41,839 nt of DNA, from the NCBI RefSeq assembly GCF_014197535.1, contig NZ_JACIFV010000037.1:1-41839 (forward strand), given 5' to 3'. The position numbers and the translations under genes are program-made. Under the pieces are notes generated by a model. The model was given only the letters and a program-made list of their open reading frames with translations. It was not told the DNA's origin and ran no database searches. Below are positions 25,526 to 33,495 of this stretch, in pieces; the first letter of the stretch is position 1, and every line of letters starts with the position of its first letter. The stretch comes from Rhizobium aethiopicum (GTDB lineage Bacteria > Pseudomonadota > Alphaproteobacteria > Rhizobiales > Rhizobiaceae).

Positions 25526-27075
25526 GCAGTCCTTTCCAGATCGAACTCGATGGAGGCGTTTGGCGATTTTCCAAACATTGCGGCCAAGATTGGCTCTTCC
25601 GCTATGTCCTCGCCTGCTAGCGACCGGAAAAGCCTTCCAGCAAAGAAGACGTCGACGCGGTCCGCAAAGCCGATGAACTCTTCGATTTCGCTTGATAGAT
25701 AAATCACGCTGCCACCCTTCTCCGTGAACAGGCGCAGTTCGCGGTAGAGATCGCGCTTCGTTCCGAGGTCGACACCGCGAGCGGGATCGTTAAGGACGAT
25801 GACGGACGGTTGGTTGGCAAAGGCACGGCCGATCAAAACTTTTTGCTGATTTCCGCCCGACAGTGAGGTGATCTTGTTCGCCGGACTTCCAATCTTAATC
25901 CGGAGCCGATCCACCTCGCGTTTGAACATGGGTTTGAGGCCGGCCTTATTGATTATACCAAGAGGACCGAGGTTCTTGCGATAGACGCCGATGGCAAGAT
26001 TTTCGAAGATGCTCTGCTGAGGGAAGATACCTTCACGCTTGCGGTCGCCGGAAATATACGAGATTCCTGCTTTGGTAGCGTCTTCGAGCGATGCGACCTT
26101 TTTCATTCTCTCGGTGCTGGATGACCAGACTTGGACATTACCACCAAAAGGCTGGATGATACCCGCAACGGCGCGTACGAAAGCGTCCTGCCCCTGCCCG
26201 TCGAGTCCTGCAACACCGATGATCGCTCCTTTCGGTAGATCGAAATCGAAGGGCGCTGCCGCGCTGTGAGTAACGAGGTCTCTTACCGCTACCACGGCCG
26301 GCGCGGCGGCGCCTACTTGCTTTGATTCGTACGCCTTCGCGTCGCTTGCGTTTCGGTCCGCGGGCGTCATCATTGAAAGCAGGTTCTCTTCAGTTATTTC
26401 ATGCTTCTCGAGCGTACCAATGGTGACGCCGTCGCGAAGGATCGTGGCTCGATCGGCGATGCGGACAAGTTCAGCGATCCGATGCGTTACGATCAGCACG
26501 GTCGCACCTTCCCTACGGAGACGATCAATTTCCTCGTGGAGGCGGATCGTGGAATCGAGGTCTAATGCCGCAGACGATTCATCGAGGATGAGGACCTTCG
26601 GCCTGCGCAAGACCGCTCGCGCAATAACTATCCATTGCTTGACGCTCAGAGGCAATGCCCCAACGTTCTGATCGAGATCCACGGGCTTGCCGACGAGGCG
26701 TTTCAGGATCTCCTCAGCCTCGGTACGCCGACCACTGCCGCCCTGCGAGCGGAAGATGCCGTCGCGCCCGACATACAGGTTTTCCAATACACTGGCCTCG
26801 TCGGCCACCAGCACTTCCTGGAAGATCGTTGTCAGCCCGATGCGCTTGGCGTCAGTCGGAGTCGAAATCTCTTCTCCAAGGACCGAAACGCTCCCGGAAT
26901 CTGGGTGCAACACTCCAGACATGATCTTCGCCATCGTGCTTTTGCCACTTCCATTCTCTCCGACGATGGCGTGCACTTCTCCGGCCCGGGCTTCAAAATC
27001 ACACTTCTTTAAGGCCTTAGTCTCGCCGAAAGACTTGGCAACATTGATCAACTTGATCGTAGTTTGGTTTTGCAT
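25522..27075 (-). CDS. ABC transporter ATP-binding protein, two-domain (RbsA type)
   Basis: 517 residues from the ATG at 27075, which has a GAGG site; an upstream in-frame ATG at 27222 has no support. The first ABC domain has Walker A GENGSGKST, the signature-like LPLSVKQWIVIARAV and Walker B VLILDESSAALD. The second has a degenerate Walker A (GVAGLDGQGQDAF), a good signature (LSGGNQQKVLIGRA) and VIVLNDPARGVD. This asymmetry is normal in the RbsA group. In the first domain the signature LSGGE/Q is unusually replaced by LSVKQ. It energises uptake through the two permeases beside it, with the binding protein at 27167-28333 delivering the substrate. Confidence 0.93.
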   Translation of the reverse strand: MQNQTTIKLINVAKSFGETKALKKCDFEARAGEVHAIVGENGSGKSTMAKIMSGVLHPDSGSVSVLGEEISTPTDAKRIGLTTIFQEVLVADEASVLENLYVGRDGIFRSQGGSGRRTEAEEILKRLVGKPVDLDQNVGALPLSVKQWIVIARAVLRRPKVLILDESSAALDLDSTIRLHEEIDRLRREGATVLIVTHRIAELVRIADRATILRDGVTIGTLEKHEITEENLLSMMTPADRNASDAKAYESKQVGAAAPAVVAVRDLVTHSAAAPFDFDLPKGAIIGVAGLDGQGQDAFVRAVAGIIQPFGGNVQVWSSSTERMKKVASLEDATKAGISYISGDRKREGIFPQQSIFENLAIGVYRKNLGPLGIINKAGLKPMFKREVDRLRIKIGSPANKITSLSGGNQQKVLIGRAFANQPSVIVLNDPARGVDLGTKRDLYRELRLFTEKGGSVIYLSSEIEEFIGFADRVDVFFAGRLFRSLAGEDIAEEPILAAMFGKSPNASIEFDLERTA

Positions 27076-27166
27076 CGGAGATCCTCTAATCCCAACGGCC
27101 GCGCGAGGCGGTCCTCCCACAAGAGAAACTTCTGTCCGGTGGCAAGACCCACCGGGCAGAACAGTT

Positions 27167-28333
27167 TCACTTCGACACAGGCTTCCAGGGATCAGCCGGG
27201 CGTTCGAAGTAGTCTGCAGCAATCGCAGCAGGAAACCACCCGTCCGCCTTGGGCTCCACGAAGTCTGTCGAGTTCAAGTCGCAATCTTCTGGTATTGCCG
27301 CGCGGACTTCATCGATGGTGTAAGGCAAGACGGGTCGAAGGAAGGACTGAACCTTAGGGCCTTGTCCCTCCAATGTGCGGAGCATGATCTCCCACATCTG
27401 TTGCATCTCGCGACGCGGCGGCCAAATATGGAAACTCCTGTCCACAAACTCGGGGTTCTTGCGCCAGTAGCACGCGGCGGAAGCTTCCCCCCCGAGGGTA
27501 ATCGGGATCATGTCTCGACCTGACTGCAGCATTGCGTTGAGAACGCCGTTCTCTTGGGCCCCCTGCGTGAGGATCCCATCAATCTTCGTCGGGTTCGTCG
27601 CAAGAAACTTCTGAACTTCGACCTGGGCCACCTGGTCGGTCCACTTCCCTGCAACTTCACCGACGATCTTTATGTCGGGGTACTTAGCAAGTGCTTCCTT
27701 AGCCGCTTTGTCAAAGCTGTCCGAAGAAGCGAAACCGGGAATACCAGAAACGAGAAGGATATTGCCCTTCTTTCCTATTTTTTCCGCCAGCCACGTCGCC
27801 ATCTCGGCACCGCCCTGCGCGTGATTGGCCGCGCCATTGATGGCGTATGGCGACGTCACGTAGCCCGAAAATGAGAACACCGGCACACCGGCTTTGTAGG
27901 CATATTCGATCGTCTGATTAAGAGCCGTGACGTTCGAGCAGCAGATGATGATTGCATCGACGCCTTCGTCCACCATTTGACGCATCTGCTGGATCTGAAC
28001 GGCGTCTTTAAGATCCGACTGGGTGACCACGACATCAGACACCAGGCCCGCAGCCTTTGATCGCGGTAAAAGATCGCTCATGACCGCATCGAGAGCTGCG
28101 GCTCGCCAGGTGTTGCCAGCGTAGCTGCTTGCATAGCCGATCTTCCACGGAGGACCCTTTTTGGGCTTGAAGTCTTTGTAGGCGCTCGCCCCCAATGGAA
28201 TCTGCGGATCTACAGTTTCATAGATCTTCTTTTCTGTAGCCGGTAGCTGATCGACACCATCCGCGTAAGCGGTTGTCGCCAGGGCGCTAACCGAGATCAG
28301 CGCCCCAAGTGTGACATTCAGAATGCACCTCAT
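27167..28333 (-). CDS. Periplasmic substrate-binding protein of the ABC importer
   Basis: 388 residues from the ATG at 28333 with a GGAG site; signal peptide MRCILNVTLGALISVSALAT with cleavage likely after AYA. Type I periplasmic-binding fold. It is a clear paralogue of the orphan protein at 8455-9624 and shares unusual conserved cysteines (IIICCSN, AACYWRK and EDCDLNS), a trait rarely seen in sugar-binding proteins. The shared WPPR stretch and TLEGQGPK probably form ligand-proximal loops. It lies between the hydrolase and the ATPase in the operon and should be the primary receptor of the importer. The ligand is unknown. Confidence 0.92.
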   Translation of the reverse strand: MRCILNVTLGALISVSALATTAYADGVDQLPATEKKIYETVDPQIPLGASAYKDFKPKKGPPWKIGYASSYAGNTWRAAALDAVMSDLLPRSKAAGLVSDVVVTQSDLKDAVQIQQMRQMVDEGVDAIIICCSNVTALNQTIEYAYKAGVPVFSFSGYVTSPYAINGAANHAQGGAEMATWLAEKIGKKGNILLVSGIPGFASSDSFDKAAKEALAKYPDIKIVGEVAGKWTDQVAQVEVQKFLATNPTKIDGILTQGAQENGVLNAMLQSGRDMIPITLGGEASAACYWRKNPEFVDRSFHIWPPRREMQQMWEIMLRTLEGQGPKVQSFLRPVLPYTIDEVRAAIPEDCDLNSTDFVEPKADGWFPAAIAADYFERPADPWKPVSK

Positions 28334-28358
28334 TGAAGTTCTCCTCCCGAGAAAAGGA

Positions 28359-29255
28359 TCAGGCAACCTTAGACCGGGCTGCTGATGACTGTTGGATCTC
28401 CTCAAGAATCGGCAACAGATACTTCCGGAACTCGCTATAGTCCTCAGTAACGGGAAAATGTCCGAGCTTTTCCATTGTCCAAAACTTGGAGCCTTTGACC
28501 AGGTCTGCAGCAATCTTGGTATCGGCCGGGGACGTGTTTGGATCGTATTCGCCCGTGAGGAAGTATAGCATACATTTCGACGTATCGATTTTGCTGGCTT
28601 CTTCTGGCGACACATCGTGGTCGTAGTAGTAGTAATAAAGATCACCCGCGAAGATTCCCGGTCCACCGCAGCTGTATTCCCACTGGATTTCACGGACATT
28701 CGCTTCTGGCGAGTACGGTGAGATATTCAGCATCATCGCCGCACCGATGGAGGTGCGATTGACGTTTGGATTGTCGAACTCCCTGCGGATGCCAGCCATA
28801 CCGACGTCGACGTACTCCGCCGCCGAGCGCAACGCACCTTCGACCGAGATCGTGGCGCGGAAGTTGTCCGGATAGTTCGATGCCAGGTCGATCGCGAGAT
28901 GGCCGCCCATGGAGCTGCCCAAATAAACGGGGCGGTCTAGGTCGAGCGCTTTTGAGAGTTCGAGCTGGAAGTCCATCATGAACTTCTTGGTCATGTTGTA
29001 TTCCTTCTCCCACCAGCGAACGCCGTAGGGGGGAAGGGACTTGCCGTGATACGGCAGATCGAACGCGATGACGCGAAAATTTTTCGTCACGTCGGAATCG
29101 CAAAGCATATGACGGTATTGGCGACCGTCGGACCCTGCCGTATGACCGACGAGAAGCGGAATCCCCTGGCCCGCTTCTTCGTAATAGACGCGGTACTCGA
29201 TACCTTCTACGGTGAGATAGAGATAACGGCCGATAATGGGGTCAAACTTGGTCAT
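28359..29255 (-). CDS. Alpha/beta hydrolase (ester or lactone hydrolase)
   Basis: 298 residues. Nucleophile elbow GSSMGG (Ser115), acid Asp238 in GEYDPN, His266 in KLGHFPV, oxyanion region HTAGSDGRQY. It is homologous to residues 135-409 of the fused protein at 125-1354, with identical landmarks DLPYHGKSLPP against DLPFHGRSMPP. The start overlaps the SCP2-like gene by four bases, so the two parts that are fused in the other locus are co-translated here. It has an internal insertion rich in Tyr (DLYYYYYDHD). Probably a cytoplasmic hydrolase for the imported compound or its CoA ester; no CoA signature is visible. Confidence 0.88.
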   Translation of the reverse strand: MTKFDPIIGRYLYLTVEGIEYRVYYEEAGQGIPLLVGHTAGSDGRQYRHMLCDSDVTKNFRVIAFDLPYHGKSLPPYGVRWWEKEYNMTKKFMMDFQLELSKALDLDRPVYLGSSMGGHLAIDLASNYPDNFRATISVEGALRSAAEYVDVGMAGIRREFDNPNVNRTSIGAAMMLNISPYSPEANVREIQWEYSCGGPGIFAGDLYYYYYDHDVSPEEASKIDTSKCMLYFLTGEYDPNTSPADTKIAADLVKGSKFWTMEKLGHFPVTEDYSEFRKYLLPILEEIQQSSAARSKVA

Positions 29256-29635
29256 GCTGCTGCTCCTTCAGAACGGGCATTGCGCATCAGGGTGGTCATG
29301 CGGTTGAGAGCAGGCAGATACGCGAAGGTTTCGTTGTTACTGCTAAGGTAGAGGCCATGCTTGATGTTTGATGACTGCAAGCACTGATAAAACGGCAAGG
29401 GTTTGTGCTGAAGCAGCGCCTCCCACTGTGAACCGGTCCCGCGTATGACGATAGTGCACTTGTCGTCGTCGTATTCGGCCTCTTCCACCTTTAGCAACGT
29501 ACCGTCCTCGAAATGAAGCGCTACACTGCGGGTAGGGAAATCGCATTTTAATATACCGTTAAGATAACGAGTTTCGCGCTTGAACTCGAAATCCTCCCGC
29601 ACGAATTCTATGAATTTCTTGAGATCTATCGCCAT
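29252..29635 (-). CDS. Stand-alone SCP2-like protein
   Basis: 127 residues from the ATG at 29635, which has a very strong GGGAGGAG site; an open frame further upstream is not used. MAIDLKKFIEFVREDFEFKR opens the protein. Alternating strands follow, then a C-terminal region QWEALLQHKPLPFYQCLQ that aligns with residues 69-90 of the fused protein at 125-1354. SCP2 folds carry a hydrophobic tunnel, so it may present a hydrophobic substrate to the hydrolase with which it is coupled. No catalytic motif is apparent. The assignment rests on this alignment and on general pattern, so it is moderate. Confidence 0.7.
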   Translation of the reverse strand: MAIDLKKFIEFVREDFEFKRETRYLNGILKCDFPTRSVALHFEDGTLLKVEEAEYDDDKCTIVIRGTGSQWEALLQHKPLPFYQCLQSSNIKHGLYLSSNNETFAYLPALNRMTTLMRNARSEGAAA

Positions 29636-29712
29636 TTTAGGCTCCTCCCTTGTTGATAAGCGCTGAGAACTCCGCGCATGTTGTACATGCCCCCTCACGG
29701 GACAGCACATTC

Positions 29713-30141
29713 TCAAATGCCCATTTCGGTGAATACTTCCTGGGCATGCCTGAAACTGTCGATGCCTGCTGGCACACCAACGTAGATAGCCACCTGAAGG
29801 AAGATCTCCTGGATCTCCTGTTTCGTAACACCGTTGTTGATGGCGCCGCGGATGTGGCCTCTGAGCTCGTGCGGTCGGTTTAAAACCGCTATCATTCCAA
29901 GGTTGAGGATCGATCGAGCGCGACGGTCGAGGCCAGGTCGGTTCCAGATATTGTCCCAACAATACTCGGTGACGAGTTCCTGCATCGGCCAGGTGAAGTC
30001 GGTCGCCTTTCCGAGGGCCGCATCAACGTAAGCGTCCCCCATCACCTGCCGACGAGTAGCAAGTCCGCGCTTGAACTGCTCCGATGGAGCTGTTCGCTCG
30101 CCGGCCTTAGACCCCTTATCTTTCCTGTCCAAAGTGGCCAT
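29713..30141 (-). CDS. Carboxymuconolactone decarboxylase family protein
   Basis: 142 residues, similar in length to PcaC of the protocatechuate pathway. The family core is visible: RRARSILNLGMIAVLNRPHE, LRGHIRGAINNGVTKQEIQE and VGVPAGIDSFRHA. The His-Glu-Leu-Arg stretch and the final Phe-Arg-His-Ala correspond to active-site segments of 4-carboxymuconolactone decarboxylases. There are no other protocatechuate genes here, so the true substrate may be another beta-keto or lactone acid. It has a GAAGGGAG ribosome site and is the first gene of the operon, just after the operator at 30163-30190. Confidence 0.88.
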   Translation of the reverse strand: MATLDRKDKGSKAGERTAPSEQFKRGLATRRQVMGDAYVDAALGKATDFTWPMQELVTEYCWDNIWNRPGLDRRARSILNLGMIAVLNRPHELRGHIRGAINNGVTKQEIQEIFLQVAIYVGVPAGIDSFRHAQEVFTEMGI

Positions 30142-30162
30142 TGGGTTTCGCTCCCTTCATCA

Positions 30163-30190
30163 TATTTGACAGATTATCAGACAATTTTCA
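30163..30190. promoter_or_regulatory. GntR-type operator upstream of the catabolic operon
   Basis: Contains TTTGACAGATTATCAGAC followed by AATTTTCA. The minus strand reads TGTCTGATAATCTGTCAAAT, 19 of 20 identical to the site at 5168-5187. The plus strand also contains TATCAGACAAT as in the other copies, so two half-sites overlap. It is about 25-45 bases from the start of the decarboxylase-like gene. Confidence 0.7.
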
Positions 30191-30218
30191 ACTGTCAGTT
30201 TGGCGTAGTTTTTCGCGG

Positions 30219-31103
30219 TCAGGCCTGATCTTTCACGAACTGCGCAATTTTCGTATGGTCGACATCGGGGCCTAAAGCATGCCGAGCAGCATCCCAGGCA
30301 TCAGCGGTACCGGCCAATGTCGGCAGCTGGAGATTGAGCGCCTTCGACAAGTCCGCTGCAATCCTAATGTCTTTCGCCATAAGCCCCAAAGCAAAACCAG
30401 AGCCAAAAGTCTCCGAGAGGATGAACTGCTTCATCTTCACTTCTGTTGCGTTGTTCTTGCCAGACGACGAGTTGAGAATATCGACGATCGTTCTAGGATC
30501 GAGACCAAACGTTCGGCCAAGAAGAACGCCTTCGATAGCTGCCAGAACCCCGGCTCCCGATACGAAATTGTTGATGGCTTTCATGGCGTGCCCTGAGCCG
30601 ATCGGGCCTGTCCTAAAAATCTGGCCGCCCATGGCGCACAGGATGGGATCAGCTTGATCGATATCGTCAGAAGCACCGCCTGCCATGATAGTAAGAGAGC
30701 CTTCGACGGCTCGCTTCACTCCGCCTGACACGGGAGCATCGACCAGCCGCAAGCCCTTCTGATGCAAGCGCTCTGCGAGCTCACGAGTATCATTGGGCGC
30801 CGATGAGCTCATGTCGATGACAAGCGCGTCAGCACTCAGGGATTGCCAGGCCCCATCCTTGAAGAGCGCGTCTTGAACAACCTTGCCGTTGGGAAGCATG
30901 GTAACCGCAACATCGGCCCCATTGAATGCTTCCGCTACCGTCTCTGCCGGAACGCCGCCGACGGCCGCGAACCTTTCCCTAGCCTCGGCCGATAGATCAA
31001 AGCCAGTGACTTCGAATTGAGCCGACAACAGATGTTGTGCCATCGGCCCGCCCATTGCGCCGAGACCAATAAAGGCGACGCGCAGATTTTTTCGTGGTGA
31101 CAA
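30219..31103 (-). CDS. NAD(P)-dependent 3-hydroxyisobutyrate dehydrogenase-like protein
   Basis: 294 residues, TTG start at 31103 preceded by GGGAGCGGGA. The N-terminal Rossmann motif is FIGLGAMGGPMAQHLL. VDAPVSGGVKRAVEGSLTIM is the substrate-binding signature. A conserved catalytic Lys occurs in HAMKAINNFVS. The C-terminal helical domain is complete. The family reduces or oxidises short beta-hydroxyacids such as 3-hydroxyisobutyrate, tartronate semialdehyde or 4-hydroxybutyrate. The gene sits directly upstream of the catabolic operon in the same direction, 77 bases from it, and has an operator of its own, so it probably acts in the same pathway. Confidence 0.9.
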   Translation of the reverse strand: MSPRKNLRVAFIGLGAMGGPMAQHLLSAQFEVTGFDLSAEARERFAAVGGVPAETVAEAFNGADVAVTMLPNGKVVQDALFKDGAWQSLSADALVIDMSSSAPNDTRELAERLHQKGLRLVDAPVSGGVKRAVEGSLTIMAGGASDDIDQADPILCAMGGQIFRTGPIGSGHAMKAINNFVSGAGVLAAIEGVLLGRTFGLDPRTIVDILNSSSGKNNATEVKMKQFILSETFGSGFALGLMAKDIRIAADLSKALNLQLPTLAGTADAWDAARHALGPDVDHTKIAQFVKDQA

Positions 31104-31170
31104 CGTCCCGCTCCCGAATGTGAGGCAAGCACAATCAGCTACCTCCGTTAGTGAGGAGTAGTTAACGACC

Positions 31171-31190
31171 TATCAGACAATCTGTCAATC
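31171..31190. promoter_or_regulatory. GntR-type operator upstream of the hydroxyacid dehydrogenase gene
   Basis: Reads TATCAGACAATCTGTCAATC, identical to the orphan site at 14202-14221. It lies about 68-87 bases before the TTG start at 31103, and 205 bases from the next copy on the same intergenic stretch. Confidence 0.7.
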
Positions 31191-31375
31191 GGAAAATTCA
31201 TGCTTGGGCCGGCGCGCCCTCGCTACGACGCCAATTTTGCCGTCGCTTCTTCAATCACCTCACTTAAAATGACGTGCAAGCAGCACCCATCTTATCGTCC
31301 GATGGACACCAGAGAGGTTGTTGCGTTGTCAAAAGCACCGTGCCTGAAGGATTTAATTACACCGGCCACCTCCAG

Positions 31376-31395
31376 CATCAGACAATCTGTCAATT
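31376..31395. promoter_or_regulatory. Second GntR-type operator in the same intergenic stretch
   Basis: Reads CATCAGACAATCTGTCAATT, 20 bases beyond the GntR stop. It is paired with 31171-31190 about 205 bp away in the same orientation, close to an integral number of helical turns (about 19.5). The 311-base gap that holds both sites shows no gene on the minus strand. Cooperative or looping repression is possible. Confidence 0.65.
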
Positions 31396-31414
31396 TTCGG
31401 AAAATCTTATGGCA

Positions 31415-32095
31415 TCAGCCTGAGGTGTTGTTGCGCAGGTACTCGAGTGCGACTTTCGCAGCCATATCAATGTGGTGCTTACAAGCGGCCGCAGCCCTGG
31501 GTCCGTTGCGATTTTGGATCGCTTCGGCAATCTCTTTGATTTCTGCAATGCTATGTTTGAGGCGCCCCGGTTGTGTCATCGAAGTCATGCGCAGAAGATT
31601 GATCCGGTTGTGCAGCGATGTTAGCATTTGCCTGACGAAGACGTTTTTGCTGCCATCCATCAAGCAGTCATAGAAGGCGTTTTTGGCAGCGATGAGCCTG
31701 TGTCCCACGCCGCTTTCCGCCGACGCTTCGAATTCTCTAACGGCATCTTGCAAAGTGGCAATATCTTCCGCCGTTCCATTTTCGGCGAACTGCTGACCAG
31801 CAAACCCCTCGAGCAGCGCGCGGACGGTGTAGAGCTGAGCGGCCTCCTCATAGGTTATGATACTGACAACTGGACCCTTGTGGGGGAAGCTTGTGATCAA
31901 TCCCTCTGCCTCAAGCTGCCGAAGCGCTTCACGGACGGACGTGCGACCCACGCCGATCATTTCGCAAAGCTCGCGCTCGACGAGCCTTTGCCCCGGCTTG
32001 AACTTGCCCGTCGCAATAGCCTGTCTGAGCCTTTCTTCGACTTGCACTCGAAGAGAGGCATTTTGCCGAGCGACCTGCAGCTCCACATCTACCAT
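31415..32095 (-). CDS. GntR family regulator, FCD subclass (paralogue 2)
   Basis: 226 residues from the ATG at 32095 (MVDVELQVARQNASLRVQVE), aligned with the start of the first regulator; a longer frame from 32269 is not supported by that alignment. Winged-helix with ELCEMIGVGRTSVREALRQL, identical over the recognition helix to the paralogue, so both should read the same operator. The FCD effector domain follows. As in the paralogue, the usual His of the penultimate helix is absent (EIKEIAEAI). The effector domains differ more than the DNA-binding domains, which would allow two inducers to act on one set of sites. Confidence 0.93.
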   Translation of the reverse strand: MVDVELQVARQNASLRVQVEERLRQAIATGKFKPGQRLVERELCEMIGVGRTSVREALRQLEAEGLITSFPHKGPVVSIITYEEAAQLYTVRALLEGFAGQQFAENGTAEDIATLQDAVREFEASAESGVGHRLIAAKNAFYDCLMDGSKNVFVRQMLTSLHNRINLLRMTSMTQPGRLKHSIAEIKEIAEAIQNRNGPRAAAACKHHIDMAAKVALEYLRNNTSG

Positions 32096-32158
32096 GATCA
32101 ATGTCCTACGTAGCACTAATGAATTTGAGCTAAATATATGGCTGCTTCGCGGGGAACT

Positions 32159-32178
32159 TTCAATCAGATTGTCTGATG
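32159..32178. promoter_or_regulatory. Operator copy upstream of the second GntR gene
   Basis: On the minus strand this reads CATCAGACAATCTGATTGAA, so the left half is perfect and the right half degenerate. It lies about 65-85 bases before the regulator start. The first regulator has an equally degenerate site in the same position, which suggests weak autoregulation in both. Confidence 0.55.
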
Positions 32179-32269
32179 AGCGGTCATTAGCAACTATTCT
32201 CGAGGATTGAGCCCGCTGTGTAGAGGTCGGCTTCCCGATCCATGAGGAACCGATCGGTTGGCGCGCCAT

Positions 32270-32640
32270 AAGTGGAAATTCTAGTCCAAATGGCCTAGTT
32301 CAATTGGTGTCCTGATGGCCGACAATGTCCGCCCGCCGATTTCTCAAAACCAGCCACGTTGCGACCCTGATCGACGAGGTGTCCACGGTCACCGACACCA
32401 CCGCATCTTCCAGGAGCACCCGTTCGACTAACGGCCGGGTGCAGCTTGGCAATCGGCAAAAGCCGCATCAGCAGACGATAGTGGTTCCGATCGCGCCTCC
32501 GGTCCGGAGGCGGCATCGATCTTGAGCGCCTCAAGATCCGCCATCTTTCTTCGCCTGCCAGCCTGGCTCGTACTTGCGCTATCCGCAATTCCCATTCTAA
32601 CCACTTTTCTCTCTGACCATCTCTCTTGAAAAATTGTAAC
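32270..32640. other. Unassigned stretch between the GntR and hipBA regions
   Basis: About 370 bases. The minus strand contains pieces such as LEDAVVSVTVDTSSIRVATW and, in another frame, MADLEALKIDAASG, that read like protein but are broken by stops and frame changes. They look like a decayed gene that I cannot name. No operator copy and no repeat was found. Confidence 0.35.
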
Positions 32641-32678
32641 CTTCGTGCTACATATCTAGTGCAATCTGTAGTGCGAAG
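32641..32678. promoter_or_regulatory. Imperfect inverted repeat, probable hipBA operator
   Basis: CTTCGTGCTACA (32641-32652) and TGTAGTGCGAAG (32667-32678) pair at 10 of 12 positions around a 14-base centre. A direct repeat TAGTGC also occurs inside. It ends at the first codon of the hipB remnant, where HipB-type antitoxins normally bind to repress their own operon. Confidence 0.5.
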
Positions 32679-33009
32679 GTGACAAATTCCGACACCTCAC
32701 AACCCTCCGGGTGCGGCGCGCGCTGCGCAAACTGGGCGCAGACATCCACGTCGACGTCGCCGCCTGCCTATGGCGGTAGTAGCCGAACGTGCCTTCACCT
32801 CACGCTCAACGCTTCAAAAGATCGAGGCCGGCGACACCAATGTCAGCATCGGCATCTATGCAGGCGTCCTCCAGGCACTCGGCCTGCTAGATGGGCTGAG
32901 CCAAGTCGCCGACATCGGTGACGACAGCGTCGGCCAGTCTCTGGCCAATGCAGAGTTGCCCAAGCACGCTCACCCAAGGCGATCACCGGGATCGTCACGC
33001 GATGGCTGA
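32679..33009 (+). pseudogene. hipB: hipB-like antitoxin remnant (XRE family)
   Basis: A frame-shifted N-terminal part is readable as VRRALRKLGADIH, then after a disrupted stretch with two stops the frame continues MAVVAERAFTSRSTLQKIEA, with a helix-turn-helix and GDTNVSIGIYAGVLQALGLL. This is the text expected of HipB-type repressors of this group. The downstream hipA-like frame overlaps its last codons. The frame change in the first helix means that it is unlikely to bind DNA as a full-length protein, although a shortened product from the ATG at 32770 is conceivable. Confidence 0.7.
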
Positions 33010-33495
33010 TTTCGAAGTTCATCTCGACCTTCACGGCCGCACACGTCCCATCTGGCCCGGAGCAATCGCGCCCGTGGTGCCGAAACAATCGTGTTTGAGT
33101 ATGATCGTGCCTGGCTCGAGGACCCGGGCCGCTTCTCGCTGCAGCCCGCTCTAGCTCTGAGCTGGGGAGAAAAATCACGGCTTTCTGTGGCTCAATAAAG
33201 CCAGCTGGTCGTTGTCCCCTGCCTATGACCTCAATCCAGTGCCTACGGATGTCAAGGCGCGCGCGCTGACGACAAACATTGATCTTGATGAAGGCACCTG
33301 CTCCCTTGACCTGCTGGAAGAACCTGCAGGGCTCTACGCCCTAACGCTCGCCGAGGCTCGCGCGATCATTAAGGAAGTCGCGACACCGCAAGGTGGCGCG
33401 AGACCGCCAAGGCGGTCGGTGCGCGGTCAGCCGAGATCAACCGTATGGCCAGTGCGTTCGATCACGATGATTTGCAGCGAGCGCCAGCCCTATGA
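33002..33495 (+). pseudogene. hipA: hipA-like toxin kinase remnant with core deleted
   Basis: The 5' end reads MADFEVHLDLHGRTRPI, followed after a frame change by RGAETIVFEYDRAWLEDPGR and FSLQPALALSWG, the HipA N-terminal domain. At about 33180-33210 the text jumps to WSLSPAYDLNPVPTDVKARA and TTNIDLDEGTCSLDLLEEPAG, which is the C-terminal domain. About 200 residues that contain the ATP-binding and catalytic residues are missing. A second frame change precedes ARWRETAKAVGARSAEINRM. The gene cannot give an active kinase. Without a toxin, the antitoxin remnant has no known role. Confidence 0.75.

Noticed and set aside
31200..31673. 157-residue plus-strand open frame across the regulator end
   Set aside because: Two thirds of it lies opposite the GntR gene, and the free part has no protein character.
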